From Flammeovirgaceae bacterium (GTDB lineage Bacteria; Bacteroidota; Bacteroidia; Cytophagales; Cyclobacteriaceae), in contig QIEB01000283.1 of NCBI GenBank assembly GCA_003229495.1, forward strand, positions 1 through 7,396: a stretch of DNA of 7,396 nt, read 5' to 3'. A program made the translations under genes and the position numbers. Below, piece after piece: positions 1 to 6,840 of this stretch (position 1 is the stretch's first letter; every line of letters begins with the position of its first letter). The notes under the pieces are model-generated. The model did no database searches, was not told where the DNA came from, and saw nothing but the letters and a program-made list of their open reading frames with translations.

Positions 1-221
1 CAAAGACTCTTATCACTTTTCGATTCACTTTCAGCGTCATAATCAATAACGCCTTCCAATACTTTCCAGTGACCATTGTCCCCCTCCGGTATATCCCAGC
101 TAGAGAGATCTTTACTGTTAAATAATGAAACGAACCCTTCGGGAACCCCTCCAACCTGTGCATTTACAGATACCAGAGGAAACATGTTAAGTAATATAGT
201 GAGGACAGTGATGGATTTCAT
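1..221 (-). CDS. Secreted DUF1080 (3-keto-glycoside lyase/hydrolase-like) protein, 5' part only
   Basis: The first 73 codons and two bases of a gene that continues past the left edge are visible. Residues 1-21 form a signal peptide: a Lys after the start, a hydrophobic stretch, and a cleavage site VNA-Q after residue 21. It is a signal peptidase I type with no lipobox Cys, so the product should be periplasmic or secreted. From about residue 29, 'GFVSLFNSKDLSSW', then 'GHWKV', 'GVIDYD' and 'DKSL' match the start of the DUF1080 / PF06439 fold, a LamG-like jelly roll; some members cleave 3-keto-glucosides. The same landmarks (LF-D/N-G/S, a Trp, V-x-D/E-G-x-I) occur in the C-terminal domain of the lipoprotein at 2717-5524, so the locus has two family members. 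The start lies 69 bp after the cyclase stop on the same strand, consistent with one operon. Catalytic residues are beyond the edge. Confidence 0.82.
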   Translation of the reverse strand, partial: MKSITVLTILLNMFPLVSVNAQVGGVPEGFVSLFNSKDLSSWDIPEGDNGHWKVLEGVIDYDAESESKSDKSL

Positions 222-290
222 GGGAGTTAGATTTTAGTTAAGACAAGATACAAAAATTCTAAAATTTCCTGATCAGTAAAGTCCCCAATG

Positions 291-2651
291 CTAATCGTTT
301 GCTAAATCGTTTGCTAAATCAAGATTCTTCCTTCTAATTTCAAAAAGTGCATTGAGTTCGGGTTTATCGAACGCTGCTTGCAAAGCGGGATGGTCGGGCA
401 GATTCTCCGGGAGTGTAATATTAACAAATGGCGCTTCTCGATTTTCAAACCCCTTGTCCAGCCAGTAGGCAGCCTCATCGATCATTTCCAAACCGAGAAA
501 TAAAACACCAATCAACTGGTATCTCTTTTCTTCCTGATTGACCATGAGTTCTATATAAGCAAGGGCTGTGTCGGATTCATCTTTTGCTATGGCCAGGATG
601 GCTCTCAAATAAAGGTTGCCGTAGTAATCACCTCCACTATCGTCCAGCCTTGCAACCACATTTTCAGCTTCCTCCAGACGTCCGAGATTGATGTAGCTCC
701 TCAGCAACTGTTCGTCATTACCCCAAAAGTCTGAACTCAAATTCTGAGCGCTTTGTGCATATTGGAGCGCATTTTCCCAGTCCTTAACTAAGGCATAAGC
801 CTTACTCAAATCTAGATGATTTACCGGATGCAGCGGATCAAGTTCTAATGCTCTTGATTCCATTTCAATGGCCAGGGTTGGGTGCTGAACCACAAGGCGA
901 TAATAATCGCCGATGAAATTATATATTTCTGCGTCATCATGGGTGAGTTCAAGTGATTTATTGAATGCCTGCTCAGCAGCAGTCCAATCCCACTCCAGGA
1001 TGGCCGCTATATATCCAAGAACAGAAAAAGCTTCTGCGTTTTTTGGATTAATCTCAAGGGCTTTGTAGGCGGCTTCCTTAGCTGGGCCGATTAGCTCTTC
1101 TTTTGAAAACTTGGTAGAAAAATGGTGAAAAAGTGAAATTGTACGAGCAAGACCCGAGTAAGCAGGATCATAGTCCGGATCAAGCTGGATGGTTTCTTCA
1201 AATAGCCTCCTTGCTTCGATTAAATTTGCAATGCCACGGGGGGCAAGCCTTTGTCGTGCTTGCAGGTATTTCGTATATGCATCAATATTAGCGGTGACAG
1301 TAGGCTTCGGCGAAACAGCCACATCAATCAGGTGCACGCTCATTGCATCCACTATGGCGGCCGTGATCTCATCCTGAACTGCAAATATATCTGTTAACTC
1401 CCGGTCATAGGTATGGGACCACAAGTGAAATCCATCTATAGCATTGACAAGCTGTGCGGTAATGCGAATATCTGTTCCTGATTTCCTTACACTACCCTCA
1501 AGGATCGTCTCCACTCCCAGTTCCTTACCGATTGCCTTGAGATCCTTGTTGGTGACTCCCTTGTAGGTCCATGAGGAAGTCCGACCTACCACTTTCAGGC
1601 CAGGTATCCGGACCAGGGCATTAAGCAGTTCTTCTGAAATCCCATCACTGAACCACTCATGATCCCCTTCCGGACTCATATCGACAAAAGGAATCACTGC
1701 AATGGACTTGTCAGTGGCTGGGGATTCCAGGTTCGATTCAGCAGACTTCCGGCTTCGGTCTGTTGCGTTCGGCGGTGAATACAGATACATGATCACAATA
1801 ACCAGCACCAGTCCGGCAATAATGACTGTGCCGGTCAAGGGCTTTCGCTGACTGGGCTTTAACGGATTCTGCCAGGATTGCTTAGACGTGGTTCTGACAA
1901 ACCCTTCAGGACTGCGTTCATAGTTCCATGCCAGGTATAAGGAAAGAAGGAATCCAACCCCTAATACCGTCAGAAGTAAGCCAAATGACCATTGGGGTAA
2001 AGTAACCCAGTCCTGAACCTGGTTCCGGAGTAATACCAATAGTAAGGCCACCATTAAATAAGAAATAGCTGTTCGTATCATTCCCCTCCTTTGTAACTCA
2101 GCCCAAAAGTGACCCGATAACCCTTTGCCATCTCTTACCTGAGGAATCGGCAAACCAACGCCTTGAACCGCATAGGTACGTACACCATAGGCTACATTTT
2201 TAAGCTTTATCTCTCCTAAGTATTTTGCCTGAAGATTAGACAGCCCCTGAATAGCTTTTTCAATAGCATCGGTAATATAGATACCACCCGGATCAGCTAT
2301 GGATTCAATACGGGAAGCTACATTTACACCGTCGCCATAAACATCATCGTTCTCAATAGTAATATCCCCCGAATGAATACCTATCCGCAGCTTGCCATCG
2401 AATTTGGCTCGGGCCAACTCCTGTATCTCTACAGCACAATTCACAGCATCTAAAGCAGTACTAAACTTAGCCAGTGCTCCATCTCCCATCTCCTTTAGCC
2501 AATGTCCATGGTGTTTTTCAACCAGGGGTTTCTGGATTTTTTTGCTTATTCTGACAAGTTCCAGAGCTTTGGCTGAATCACTTCCCATCAACGCGGTATA
2601 CCCGACAATGTCGGTAAACATGATGGCAGCGAGTTGACGGGAATGAGTCAT
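291..2651 (-). CDS. Membrane class III adenylate cyclase with TolB/FlgO-like and TPR sensor region
   Basis: Predicted to make cAMP from ATP. Residues 5-165 are a class III cyclase domain with all six canonical active-site residues: metal-binding D14 (FTDIVGYT) and D57 (EMGDG), adenine-selecting K53 and D103, and transition-state N110 and R114 (VNVASR). Three hydrophobic segments follow, at about 192-208, 223-243 and 274-291. The loop between the second and third is rich in Arg/Lys, so the cyclase should be cytosolic and everything after residue 292 periplasmic. Residues 315-437 resemble the TolB/FlgO-like domain ('SIAVIPFVDMS', 'LEGSVR', 'LWSHTYDR'), and 457 to about 740 contain TPR-type helical repeats. 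The tail (PDHPALQAAF, ELNALFEIRRKNL) is typical of this cyclase-TPR architecture. The ATG at 2651 places the catalytic domain immediately at the N terminus; no clear Shine-Dalgarno sequence is seen. It lies between two DUF1080 genes on the same strand. The ligand is unknown. Confidence 0.93.
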   Translation of the reverse strand: MTHSRQLAAIMFTDIVGYTALMGSDSAKALELVRISKKIQKPLVEKHHGHWLKEMGDGALAKFSTALDAVNCAVEIQELARAKFDGKLRIGIHSGDITIENDDVYGDGVNVASRIESIADPGGIYITDAIEKAIQGLSNLQAKYLGEIKLKNVAYGVRTYAVQGVGLPIPQVRDGKGLSGHFWAELQRRGMIRTAISYLMVALLLVLLRNQVQDWVTLPQWSFGLLLTVLGVGFLLSLYLAWNYERSPEGFVRTTSKQSWQNPLKPSQRKPLTGTVIIAGLVLVIVIMYLYSPPNATDRSRKSAESNLESPATDKSIAVIPFVDMSPEGDHEWFSDGISEELLNALVRIPGLKVVGRTSSWTYKGVTNKDLKAIGKELGVETILEGSVRKSGTDIRITAQLVNAIDGFHLWSHTYDRELTDIFAVQDEITAAIVDAMSVHLIDVAVSPKPTVTANIDAYTKYLQARQRLAPRGIANLIEARRLFEETIQLDPDYDPAYSGLARTISLFHHFSTKFSKEELIGPAKEAAYKALEINPKNAEAFSVLGYIAAILEWDWTAAEQAFNKSLELTHDDAEIYNFIGDYYRLVVQHPTLAIEMESRALELDPLHPVNHLDLSKAYALVKDWENALQYAQSAQNLSSDFWGNDEQLLRSYINLGRLEEAENVVARLDDSGGDYYGNLYLRAILAIAKDESDTALAYIELMVNQEEKRYQLIGVLFLGLEMIDEAAYWLDKGFENREAPFVNITLPENLPDHPALQAAFDKPELNALFEIRRKNLDLANDLAND
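294..317 (-). repeat. 12-bp perfect tandem duplication at the 3' end of the cyclase gene
   Basis: The unit atcgtttgctaa occurs twice back to back, at 294-305 and 306-317, followed by a further 'atc'. On the minus strand it encodes a duplicated LAND tetrapeptide directly before the TAG stop at 291-293. Twelve bases is four codons, so the duplication keeps the frame and only lengthens the tail. It looks like a recent slippage event. Confidence 0.9.
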
Positions 2652-2692
2652 TGGAACAAATTACGAAATAGTTTATAAGGAAGTCCTTGGTA

Positions 2693-2713
2693 ATTAATTT
2701 TTTGGAAATTAAT
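2693..2713. other. AT-only inverted repeat between the lipoprotein and cyclase genes
   Basis: Arms attaattt (2693-2700) and aaattaat (2706-2713) are perfectly complementary around a 5-base loop. It sits 4 bp past the stop of the lipoprotein gene, in the 65-bp gap before the cyclase. The stem has no G-C pair and no U-run follows on the minus strand, so it is a poor intrinsic terminator. It could be an mRNA 3'-end or processing structure, or a protein-binding dyad. A smaller dyad, aagga/tcctt, lies next to it at 2677-2688. Confidence 0.4.
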
Positions 2714-2716
2714 CTC

Positions 2717-5524
2717 CTATCGTTCTTTAGTGAGCGGTCTGATCCTGATATTTTTCCATTTCATAGTGTAGGGTCCTCCGCCATCAATACCGTGCATTTG
2801 CAAACCGATAAATCCGCTGGAATGTGTCTCATAAACTTCCTTGTTGACAAGGTCTTCAACCGGATAACCATTCACCCACGTTTGTATACGAGGGCCTTTT
2901 GCTATGATTCTCATTTTATTCCAGCCTTCGTTGTGTAGATAGTGATGTCCATTTTGTATTTTTTCCTCTGAAGAAAGCCAGCCTGTACCCAATGCTTCTC
3001 CATAAATGAGACCCGTGGTCGGCGTGCCCGGGCGATGGTTCCTTTGCATTTCAACCTGTGGTCCATTTAACCTGCCAGCTCTTAAATCATGGCCTTCTCC
3101 AACGGTAACTGGTCTTGCTTTTGACCTGATTTGTATCCCGGAATTTGTAACACTATCGATCATGACATCAAGCTCAAGTTCGAAGTCTCCAAACACTTTC
3201 TTCGTGCAGAGAAATGAATTTCGACTCCCCTCAACGGTTCTTCCGACAATGGCGCCATCTACCACGGTATAGATATGTGATCCGTTGAGATGGACCCAGC
3301 CGTTTAAGGTAAGGCCATCGAACAGATCAGTCCACCCGCTCTCCCCCACGTCATCTGATGCCTCATCTTCTTCTGAGGGAAGTGCGAAGGCAATCATCGA
3401 ATCCCCATACTTAGTTCCGTTCTTACCTCCTCCTCCTGCAGCAATCACCACATATTGCCTCTCATTGACCACATAGGTGGCAGGTGTTGCGTAACCTCCT
3501 GCCGGCAGTTTGTACTCCCATAAAACAGCACCTGAATGGGTATCAAACGCACGGATCTTTTCATCGGGAGTAGCCGCAATAAATACAATTTCTCCAGCGG
3601 TGGCAACAGGTCCTCCAAAGTTTTTCGCGCCCGTATGCCGAATGCCTCTCTCAACCAACTCAGGATATTCTCCTAGTGGAACTTTCCAAAGGATCGAACC
3701 TGAATTCAGATCTATGGCATTCAGGGTACCCCATGGCGGAGAAATAGCAGGCACACCATAGGGGTCAACAAAAAAAGGTATTTGAACTGAATACCGGATA
3801 TGAGTGTCTGCGATTCCACTTCCCTTATTATTTTCCGGGGCACTTCTTAAAAATGCGATCAGGGCATTCAACTCTTCATTGGAAAACCGGTTGAAAGCAG
3901 GCATGATGCCTGATCCCTGACGTAGTAAGCTTCGGACTTCCTCATCGTTTTTTTCTATGCCGATAAGGGAAGGATATAGTGGAGGAATTCCCTGCCTGTC
4001 CAATCCATGACAAGCCGGACAGTTTTTCTTATATATCATAGCGCCATATTCAACGGGTGTAGCTGTATTGTCCCTATCGTAAAACATCCGGAGCGTATTG
4101 ATGGAGGGAGCTTCATTGGCATTCACATACAAAACATTGGAGGCAGGATCGAAGGAAGCGCCACCCCATTCCACGCCTCCCTGATGACTTGGCGTGGTGA
4201 TAGTGCCTTGCAAAGAGGGCGGTGTGTAAATAAACCCAGTTTCATACTTTTGGAATTGCGCTAAAGCATCAGCGCGAGATTCCGGAGTAATGTTGGTAAG
4301 ATCAGCCTCGCTCAGTGATAGGCGGACCAATGGAACAGGCGTAGAAGGAAATGGTTGGGTGGGCCAGGTTTCTTCGCCCGGCACCTTTGAGGCCGGTACG
4401 GGAATCTCTTCCACCGGAAACAGTGGCTTTCCCGTATCCCGGTCTAGCACGAATGTGAGCCCCATTTTAGTCAACTGAACCACGGCATCCCTGGACGTAC
4501 CTTGAGATTGTATGGTGACCAATATAGGGGCCGGGGGATTATCATAATCCCAGATATCATGGTGGACGGTCTGGAAATGCCACTGGCGCTCACCTGTGGT
4601 GGCGTCCAGGGCCACGATCGAATTTCCAAACAGGTTCGTTCCCTTCCGGAACCCTCCATAAAAATCATTCGCCGGTGATCCTGTGGCAAAGAAGACCCAG
4701 CCTCTTTCTTCATCGACAGAAAATCCGCCCCAAGGGTTAGCTCCCCCATAGGTTTCTCCTTCAACCCATTTCCAGGTATCGTAACCAAATTCCCCTTTTT
4801 GCGGTATGGTATGAAAGATCCACTTAAATTCTCCGGTTACCGTGTCATAGGCGCGCACATGTCCCGGTGTTGAATTATACCCTTCAGGTACACGGGAAGT
4901 TACTATCAGGAAGTTCCTGTATACAGCACCGGGGGTGGTGACCTCGATGGACGCGTTAATGGTGTCTACCCCGAGATCCTTGCGTAAATCGATAAACCCT
5001 CCTTCACCAAAAGATTTGATCACAGCGCCCGATTTCGCATCCAACGCATATGCTTTGTTATTTACGAAATGAAAAATTCGTTTGCCTTCAGCGCCTTCCC
5101 AATAGGTGACGCCTCGCGTACGACCACGAAAAACCTTGTTGTCAGTGCTGTATTTGACAGATTCGAATTTCCAGACTTCTTCTCCTGTTACCGCGTTTAA
5201 AGCAATTGCATCCAACCTTGGCGTAGTGAAATATATGATGCCTTCAATGATGATGGGGTTAGCATACATTGAGGGGCCGTTGGAATCACCGGTATGATAT
5301 TCCCAGACCGGTGTAAGCTTGTTGACATTGGTGACATTGATTTGGGCCAGCTCAGCGTATTGATTGGACTTTTTGTCTCCGCGGTATATTGCCCAGTCGG
5401 TATAGTTATCGTACTTGTCGGTAGTCTCGTTTCCAGTAGCTTGCTCCTTAGACAAATGGACCTTTCCACAAGAGATAGATAATAAAAAAGTGAGGATACA
5501 AGAAAAAAGGATAAATGGTTTCAT
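2717..5524 (-). CDS. PQQ-dependent dehydrogenase lipoprotein with cytochrome c insert and C-terminal DUF1080 domain
   Basis: Predicted periplasm-facing quinoprotein sugar or alcohol dehydrogenase. Residues 1-18 are a signal peptide ending in a lipobox with C19, so a lipid anchor is expected. Residues about 40-485 and 570-715 form the PQQ beta-propeller, with repeated W-motifs (VWEYHTG, EVWKFES, QWHFQTV, LWKVPLG, LWEYKLP). 'HHDIWDYD' (321-328) and K353 in 'LTKMG' match, in sequence and spacing, the membrane glucose dehydrogenase motif containing catalytic Asp466 and Lys493 of E. coli Gcd (from memory). A cytochrome c domain is inserted at about 488-566: haem motif C502-P-A-C505-H506 and probable axial ligand M541 (GIMPAF). 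An acidic linker (716-730) leads to a complete DUF1080 domain at 731-932 (WTDLFDGL, 'VVDGAIVG'). Relatives without this tail are usually about 700 residues long. The frame is continuous with no sign of damage. Substrate is unknown; calling it a glucose dehydrogenase would overreach. Confidence 0.93.
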   Translation of the reverse strand: MKPFILFSCILTFLLSISCGKVHLSKEQATGNETTDKYDNYTDWAIYRGDKKSNQYAELAQINVTNVNKLTPVWEYHTGDSNGPSMYANPIIIEGIIYFTTPRLDAIALNAVTGEEVWKFESVKYSTDNKVFRGRTRGVTYWEGAEGKRIFHFVNNKAYALDAKSGAVIKSFGEGGFIDLRKDLGVDTINASIEVTTPGAVYRNFLIVTSRVPEGYNSTPGHVRAYDTVTGEFKWIFHTIPQKGEFGYDTWKWVEGETYGGANPWGGFSVDEERGWVFFATGSPANDFYGGFRKGTNLFGNSIVALDATTGERQWHFQTVHHDIWDYDNPPAPILVTIQSQGTSRDAVVQLTKMGLTFVLDRDTGKPLFPVEEIPVPASKVPGEETWPTQPFPSTPVPLVRLSLSEADLTNITPESRADALAQFQKYETGFIYTPPSLQGTITTPSHQGGVEWGGASFDPASNVLYVNANEAPSINTLRMFYDRDNTATPVEYGAMIYKKNCPACHGLDRQGIPPLYPSLIGIEKNDEEVRSLLRQGSGIMPAFNRFSNEELNALIAFLRSAPENNKGSGIADTHIRYSVQIPFFVDPYGVPAISPPWGTLNAIDLNSGSILWKVPLGEYPELVERGIRHTGAKNFGGPVATAGEIVFIAATPDEKIRAFDTHSGAVLWEYKLPAGGYATPATYVVNERQYVVIAAGGGGKNGTKYGDSMIAFALPSEEDEASDDVGESGWTDLFDGLTLNGWVHLNGSHIYTVVDGAIVGRTVEGSRNSFLCTKKVFGDFELELDVMIDSVTNSGIQIRSKARPVTVGEGHDLRAGRLNGPQVEMQRNHRPGTPTTGLIYGEALGTGWLSSEEKIQNGHHYLHNEGWNKMRIIAKGPRIQTWVNGYPVEDLVNKEVYETHSSGFIGLQMHGIDGGGPYTMKWKNIRIRPLTKER

Positions 5525-5635
5525 GCATCAATAGGCTCAATCCAAATAATATAATTTTTGATTGTTATATGCTATCATCAGCTCCTAACCCATAATGGGG
5601 AATACTAATTTATCAGCTACCGTCCACACCGGTAA

Positions 5636-5751
5636 AGCCCTGCAGCTAAAGTTAGTTAAACCATTGGTATCTCTAAAGTGACTATAGAGTATTCCAGACC
5701 CGGGCGTAAAAGAAAGAGAAGTTCCGTCTATGTGGCTGACAATTAGTTCAG
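5636..5751 (+). pseudogene. Decayed N-terminal fragment of a DUF2911 gene
   Basis: Reading 5636-5704 in one frame gives 'SPAAKVS*TIGISKVTIEYS' followed by RPG. Moving one base at the GGG (5702-5704) continues as 'VKEREV'. Together this closely matches the conserved start of DUF2911 proteins as I remember it (SPAA-x-V-x-QTIG, then VTIEYSRPGVKGR). Damage seen: a TAA at 5657-5659 where the family normally has Gln, a one-base frameshift near 5702, another in-frame stop (TAA) at 5633, and loss of everything past the first ~40 family positions. A further frame shift would give 'G*QLV' at 5734-5748, resembling the family's G-x-LVPYG. Intact members are usually secreted proteins of over 150 residues with unknown function. 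The relic lies between two divergent genes and is followed by a terminator-like hairpin that may have been its own. The match is from memory, not a search. Confidence 0.62.
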
Positions 5752-5766
5752 TCTCCATTTATTGAT

Positions 5767-5799
5767 AAAAAAGCCACGTCCTCCACTGTGGCCTTTTTT
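5767..5799 (+). terminator. Terminator-like hairpin with flanking A and T runs
   Basis: Six A (5767-5772), gccac (5773-5777), a loop of about 10, gtggc (5788-5792), a bulged C, then six T (5794-5799). The GT/AC next to the loop can extend the stem with one bulge. A and T runs on opposite sides make it usable in either direction. On the plus strand it would end transcripts crossing the DUF2911 relic. It ends only 14 nt before the hydrolase start codon, so it may instead lie in that gene's leader. Confidence 0.72.
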
Positions 5800-5813
5800 G
5801 TTTAAATTCGGAT

Positions 5814-6695
5814 ATGATACATACCATCGATCTGAACTTTCAGGGCCTGTCACAGGCAATTGCCTCATTTCTGGTACCAACTGAAGACGGACCGGTGTTA
5901 ATAGAAACCGGCCCTCACAGCACCGTTCCTTATCTTCGGGAAGGTGTAAATAGGTTGGGTTATGACCTGTCAGATATTAAGTATGTGCTGCTAAGTCATA
6001 TCCATCTCGATCACGCAGGAGCGGCCTGGTATCTGGCCAGCCAGGGTGCAAAGATATTTGTGCATACCATGGGTTATAGACATCTAATGAACCCTGAACG
6101 ATTAATGGCTTCTGCAAAGCGTATTTACGGGGATAAAATGGACCAGTTGTGGGGAAGTATGGAAGCTATCTCAAGTGAGCAACTGGTGGAAGTGGTGGAT
6201 GACCAACCCATAGAAATAGGAGGTAAGGTATTTACACCGTGGTATACACCTGGACATGCCATACATCACCTTGCCTGGCAAATGGATGAAACCCTGTTCA
6301 CCGGTGACGTGGCAGGGGTTAAAATCGGGAACGGACCAGTCATGCCACCATGTCCGCCTCCTGATATTGATATTGAAATTTGGGTTCAATCAATCGATCT
6401 TCTCCGTGATATGAAATTGGAAAGACTCTTTCTGACGCATTTTGGAATCATTACTGAGGTTGCTGACCACCTGGATGAGTTGGAAGGACGACTAATAACC
6501 TGGTCCCAATGGATTAAGCCATACTGGGATGCACAAACACCAGCCTCAGAAGTAACTGGACCATTCCAGCAATTTGTAGCCGGTGAACTGCGCCAAAGTG
6601 GTCTGTCAGATTCCGAAATTGCGATCTATGAAGCCGCCAATCCTTCCTGGATGAGTGTTTATGGCTTGCTCAGATACTGGGAAAAGCAAAGCTAG
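5814..6695 (+). CDS. Metallo-beta-lactamase-fold hydrolase
   Basis: A 293-residue enzyme with a full set of dinuclear metal ligands: H62-x-H64-x-D66-H67 (SHIHLDHAG), H148 (TPGHAIHH), D165 (FTGDVAG) and H209 (THFG). 'IETGP' near residue 31 is the usual first-strand motif. There is no signal peptide, so it should be cytosolic. The region after about residue 215, with many acidic and aromatic residues, is a helical C-terminal extension. The family contains glyoxalase II-like thioesterases, lactonases and other hydrolases, and the sequence does not identify the substrate. It is complete and undamaged. The ATG at 5814 gives a natural N terminus running straight into the first strand, although no Shine-Dalgarno sequence precedes it. 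It is divergent from the lipoprotein gene and 145 bp upstream of the small membrane protein gene. PQQ-synthesis protein PqqB shares the fold, but nothing here points to it. Confidence 0.92.
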   Translation: MIHTIDLNFQGLSQAIASFLVPTEDGPVLIETGPHSTVPYLREGVNRLGYDLSDIKYVLLSHIHLDHAGAAWYLASQGAKIFVHTMGYRHLMNPERLMASAKRIYGDKMDQLWGSMEAISSEQLVEVVDDQPIEIGGKVFTPWYTPGHAIHHLAWQMDETLFTGDVAGVKIGNGPVMPPCPPPDIDIEIWVQSIDLLRDMKLERLFLTHFGIITEVADHLDELEGRLITWSQWIKPYWDAQTPASEVTGPFQQFVAGELRQSGLSDSEIAIYEAANPSWMSVYGLLRYWEKQS

Positions 6696-6703
6696 CAACT
6701 GTC

Positions 6704-6720
6704 CGTTGTTAAGGACAACG
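6704..6720 (+). other. Small hairpin just after the hydrolase gene
   Basis: Perfect 6-bp arms cgttgt (6704-6709) and acaacg (6715-6720) around the loop taagg, 9 bp past the TAG stop. No T-run follows, so it is at best a weak transcript-end structure for the hydrolase mRNA. Confidence 0.35.
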
Positions 6721-6806
6721 AGATCCTTTCGAAAGTAAACTGAGCTAATTTTAACTATCTGGTAATCAGAAATATATACTCAAAGGGGTTACATTTACTA
6801 ATTATG

Positions 6807-6820
6807 ATATATTAATATAT
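6807..6820. promoter_or_regulatory. AT-only palindrome in a possible promoter region
   Basis: ATATATTAATATAT is a perfect 14-base palindrome within an almost pure A/T stretch (about 6792-6840) ending at the GTG codon of the small membrane protein gene. The position suggests a promoter or an easily melted or bent segment controlling that gene. No clear -33/-7 pair of the Bacteroidota type was identified, so the role is inferred from place and composition. Confidence 0.35.
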
Positions 6821-6840
6821 GTATAAATAATATAATTATT

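Noticed and set aside
222..290. Terminator between the cyclase and the secreted DUF1080 gene
   Set aside because: The gap has A/T runs and partial dyads (around 253-268) but no stable G-C stem followed by a T-run on the minus strand.
2652..2668. Bacteroidota -7 element (TAnnTTTG) just upstream of the cyclase start
   Set aside because: TAATTTG on the minus strand is one base short of the consensus and no matching -33 element is visible, so it is not listed as a promoter.
5525..5580. Promoter of the lipoprotein gene around TATTATTTG on the minus strand
   Set aside because: The spacing between TA and TTTG is off by one and no upstream element is clear; a promoter must exist in this region but its position is not supported.
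5595..5681. 28-codon plus-strand frame from ATG at 5595 to TGA at 5679
   Set aside because: It overlaps the DUF2911 relic in a different frame, is short, and has no ribosome binding site or recognisable product; the relic explains the sequence better.
5640..5800. Possible tRNA or small RNA ahead of the terminator-like hairpin
   Set aside because: No acceptor, D-arm or T-arm pattern (GGTTCRA) could be found, and the stretch reads instead as a damaged protein-coding segment.
5814..6695. Metallo-hydrolase as PqqB, supplying PQQ to the neighbouring dehydrogenase
   Set aside because: The sequence is an ordinary HxHxDH hydrolase with all metal ligands, and no other pqq genes are in the window; shared fold and adjacency alone do not support the name.
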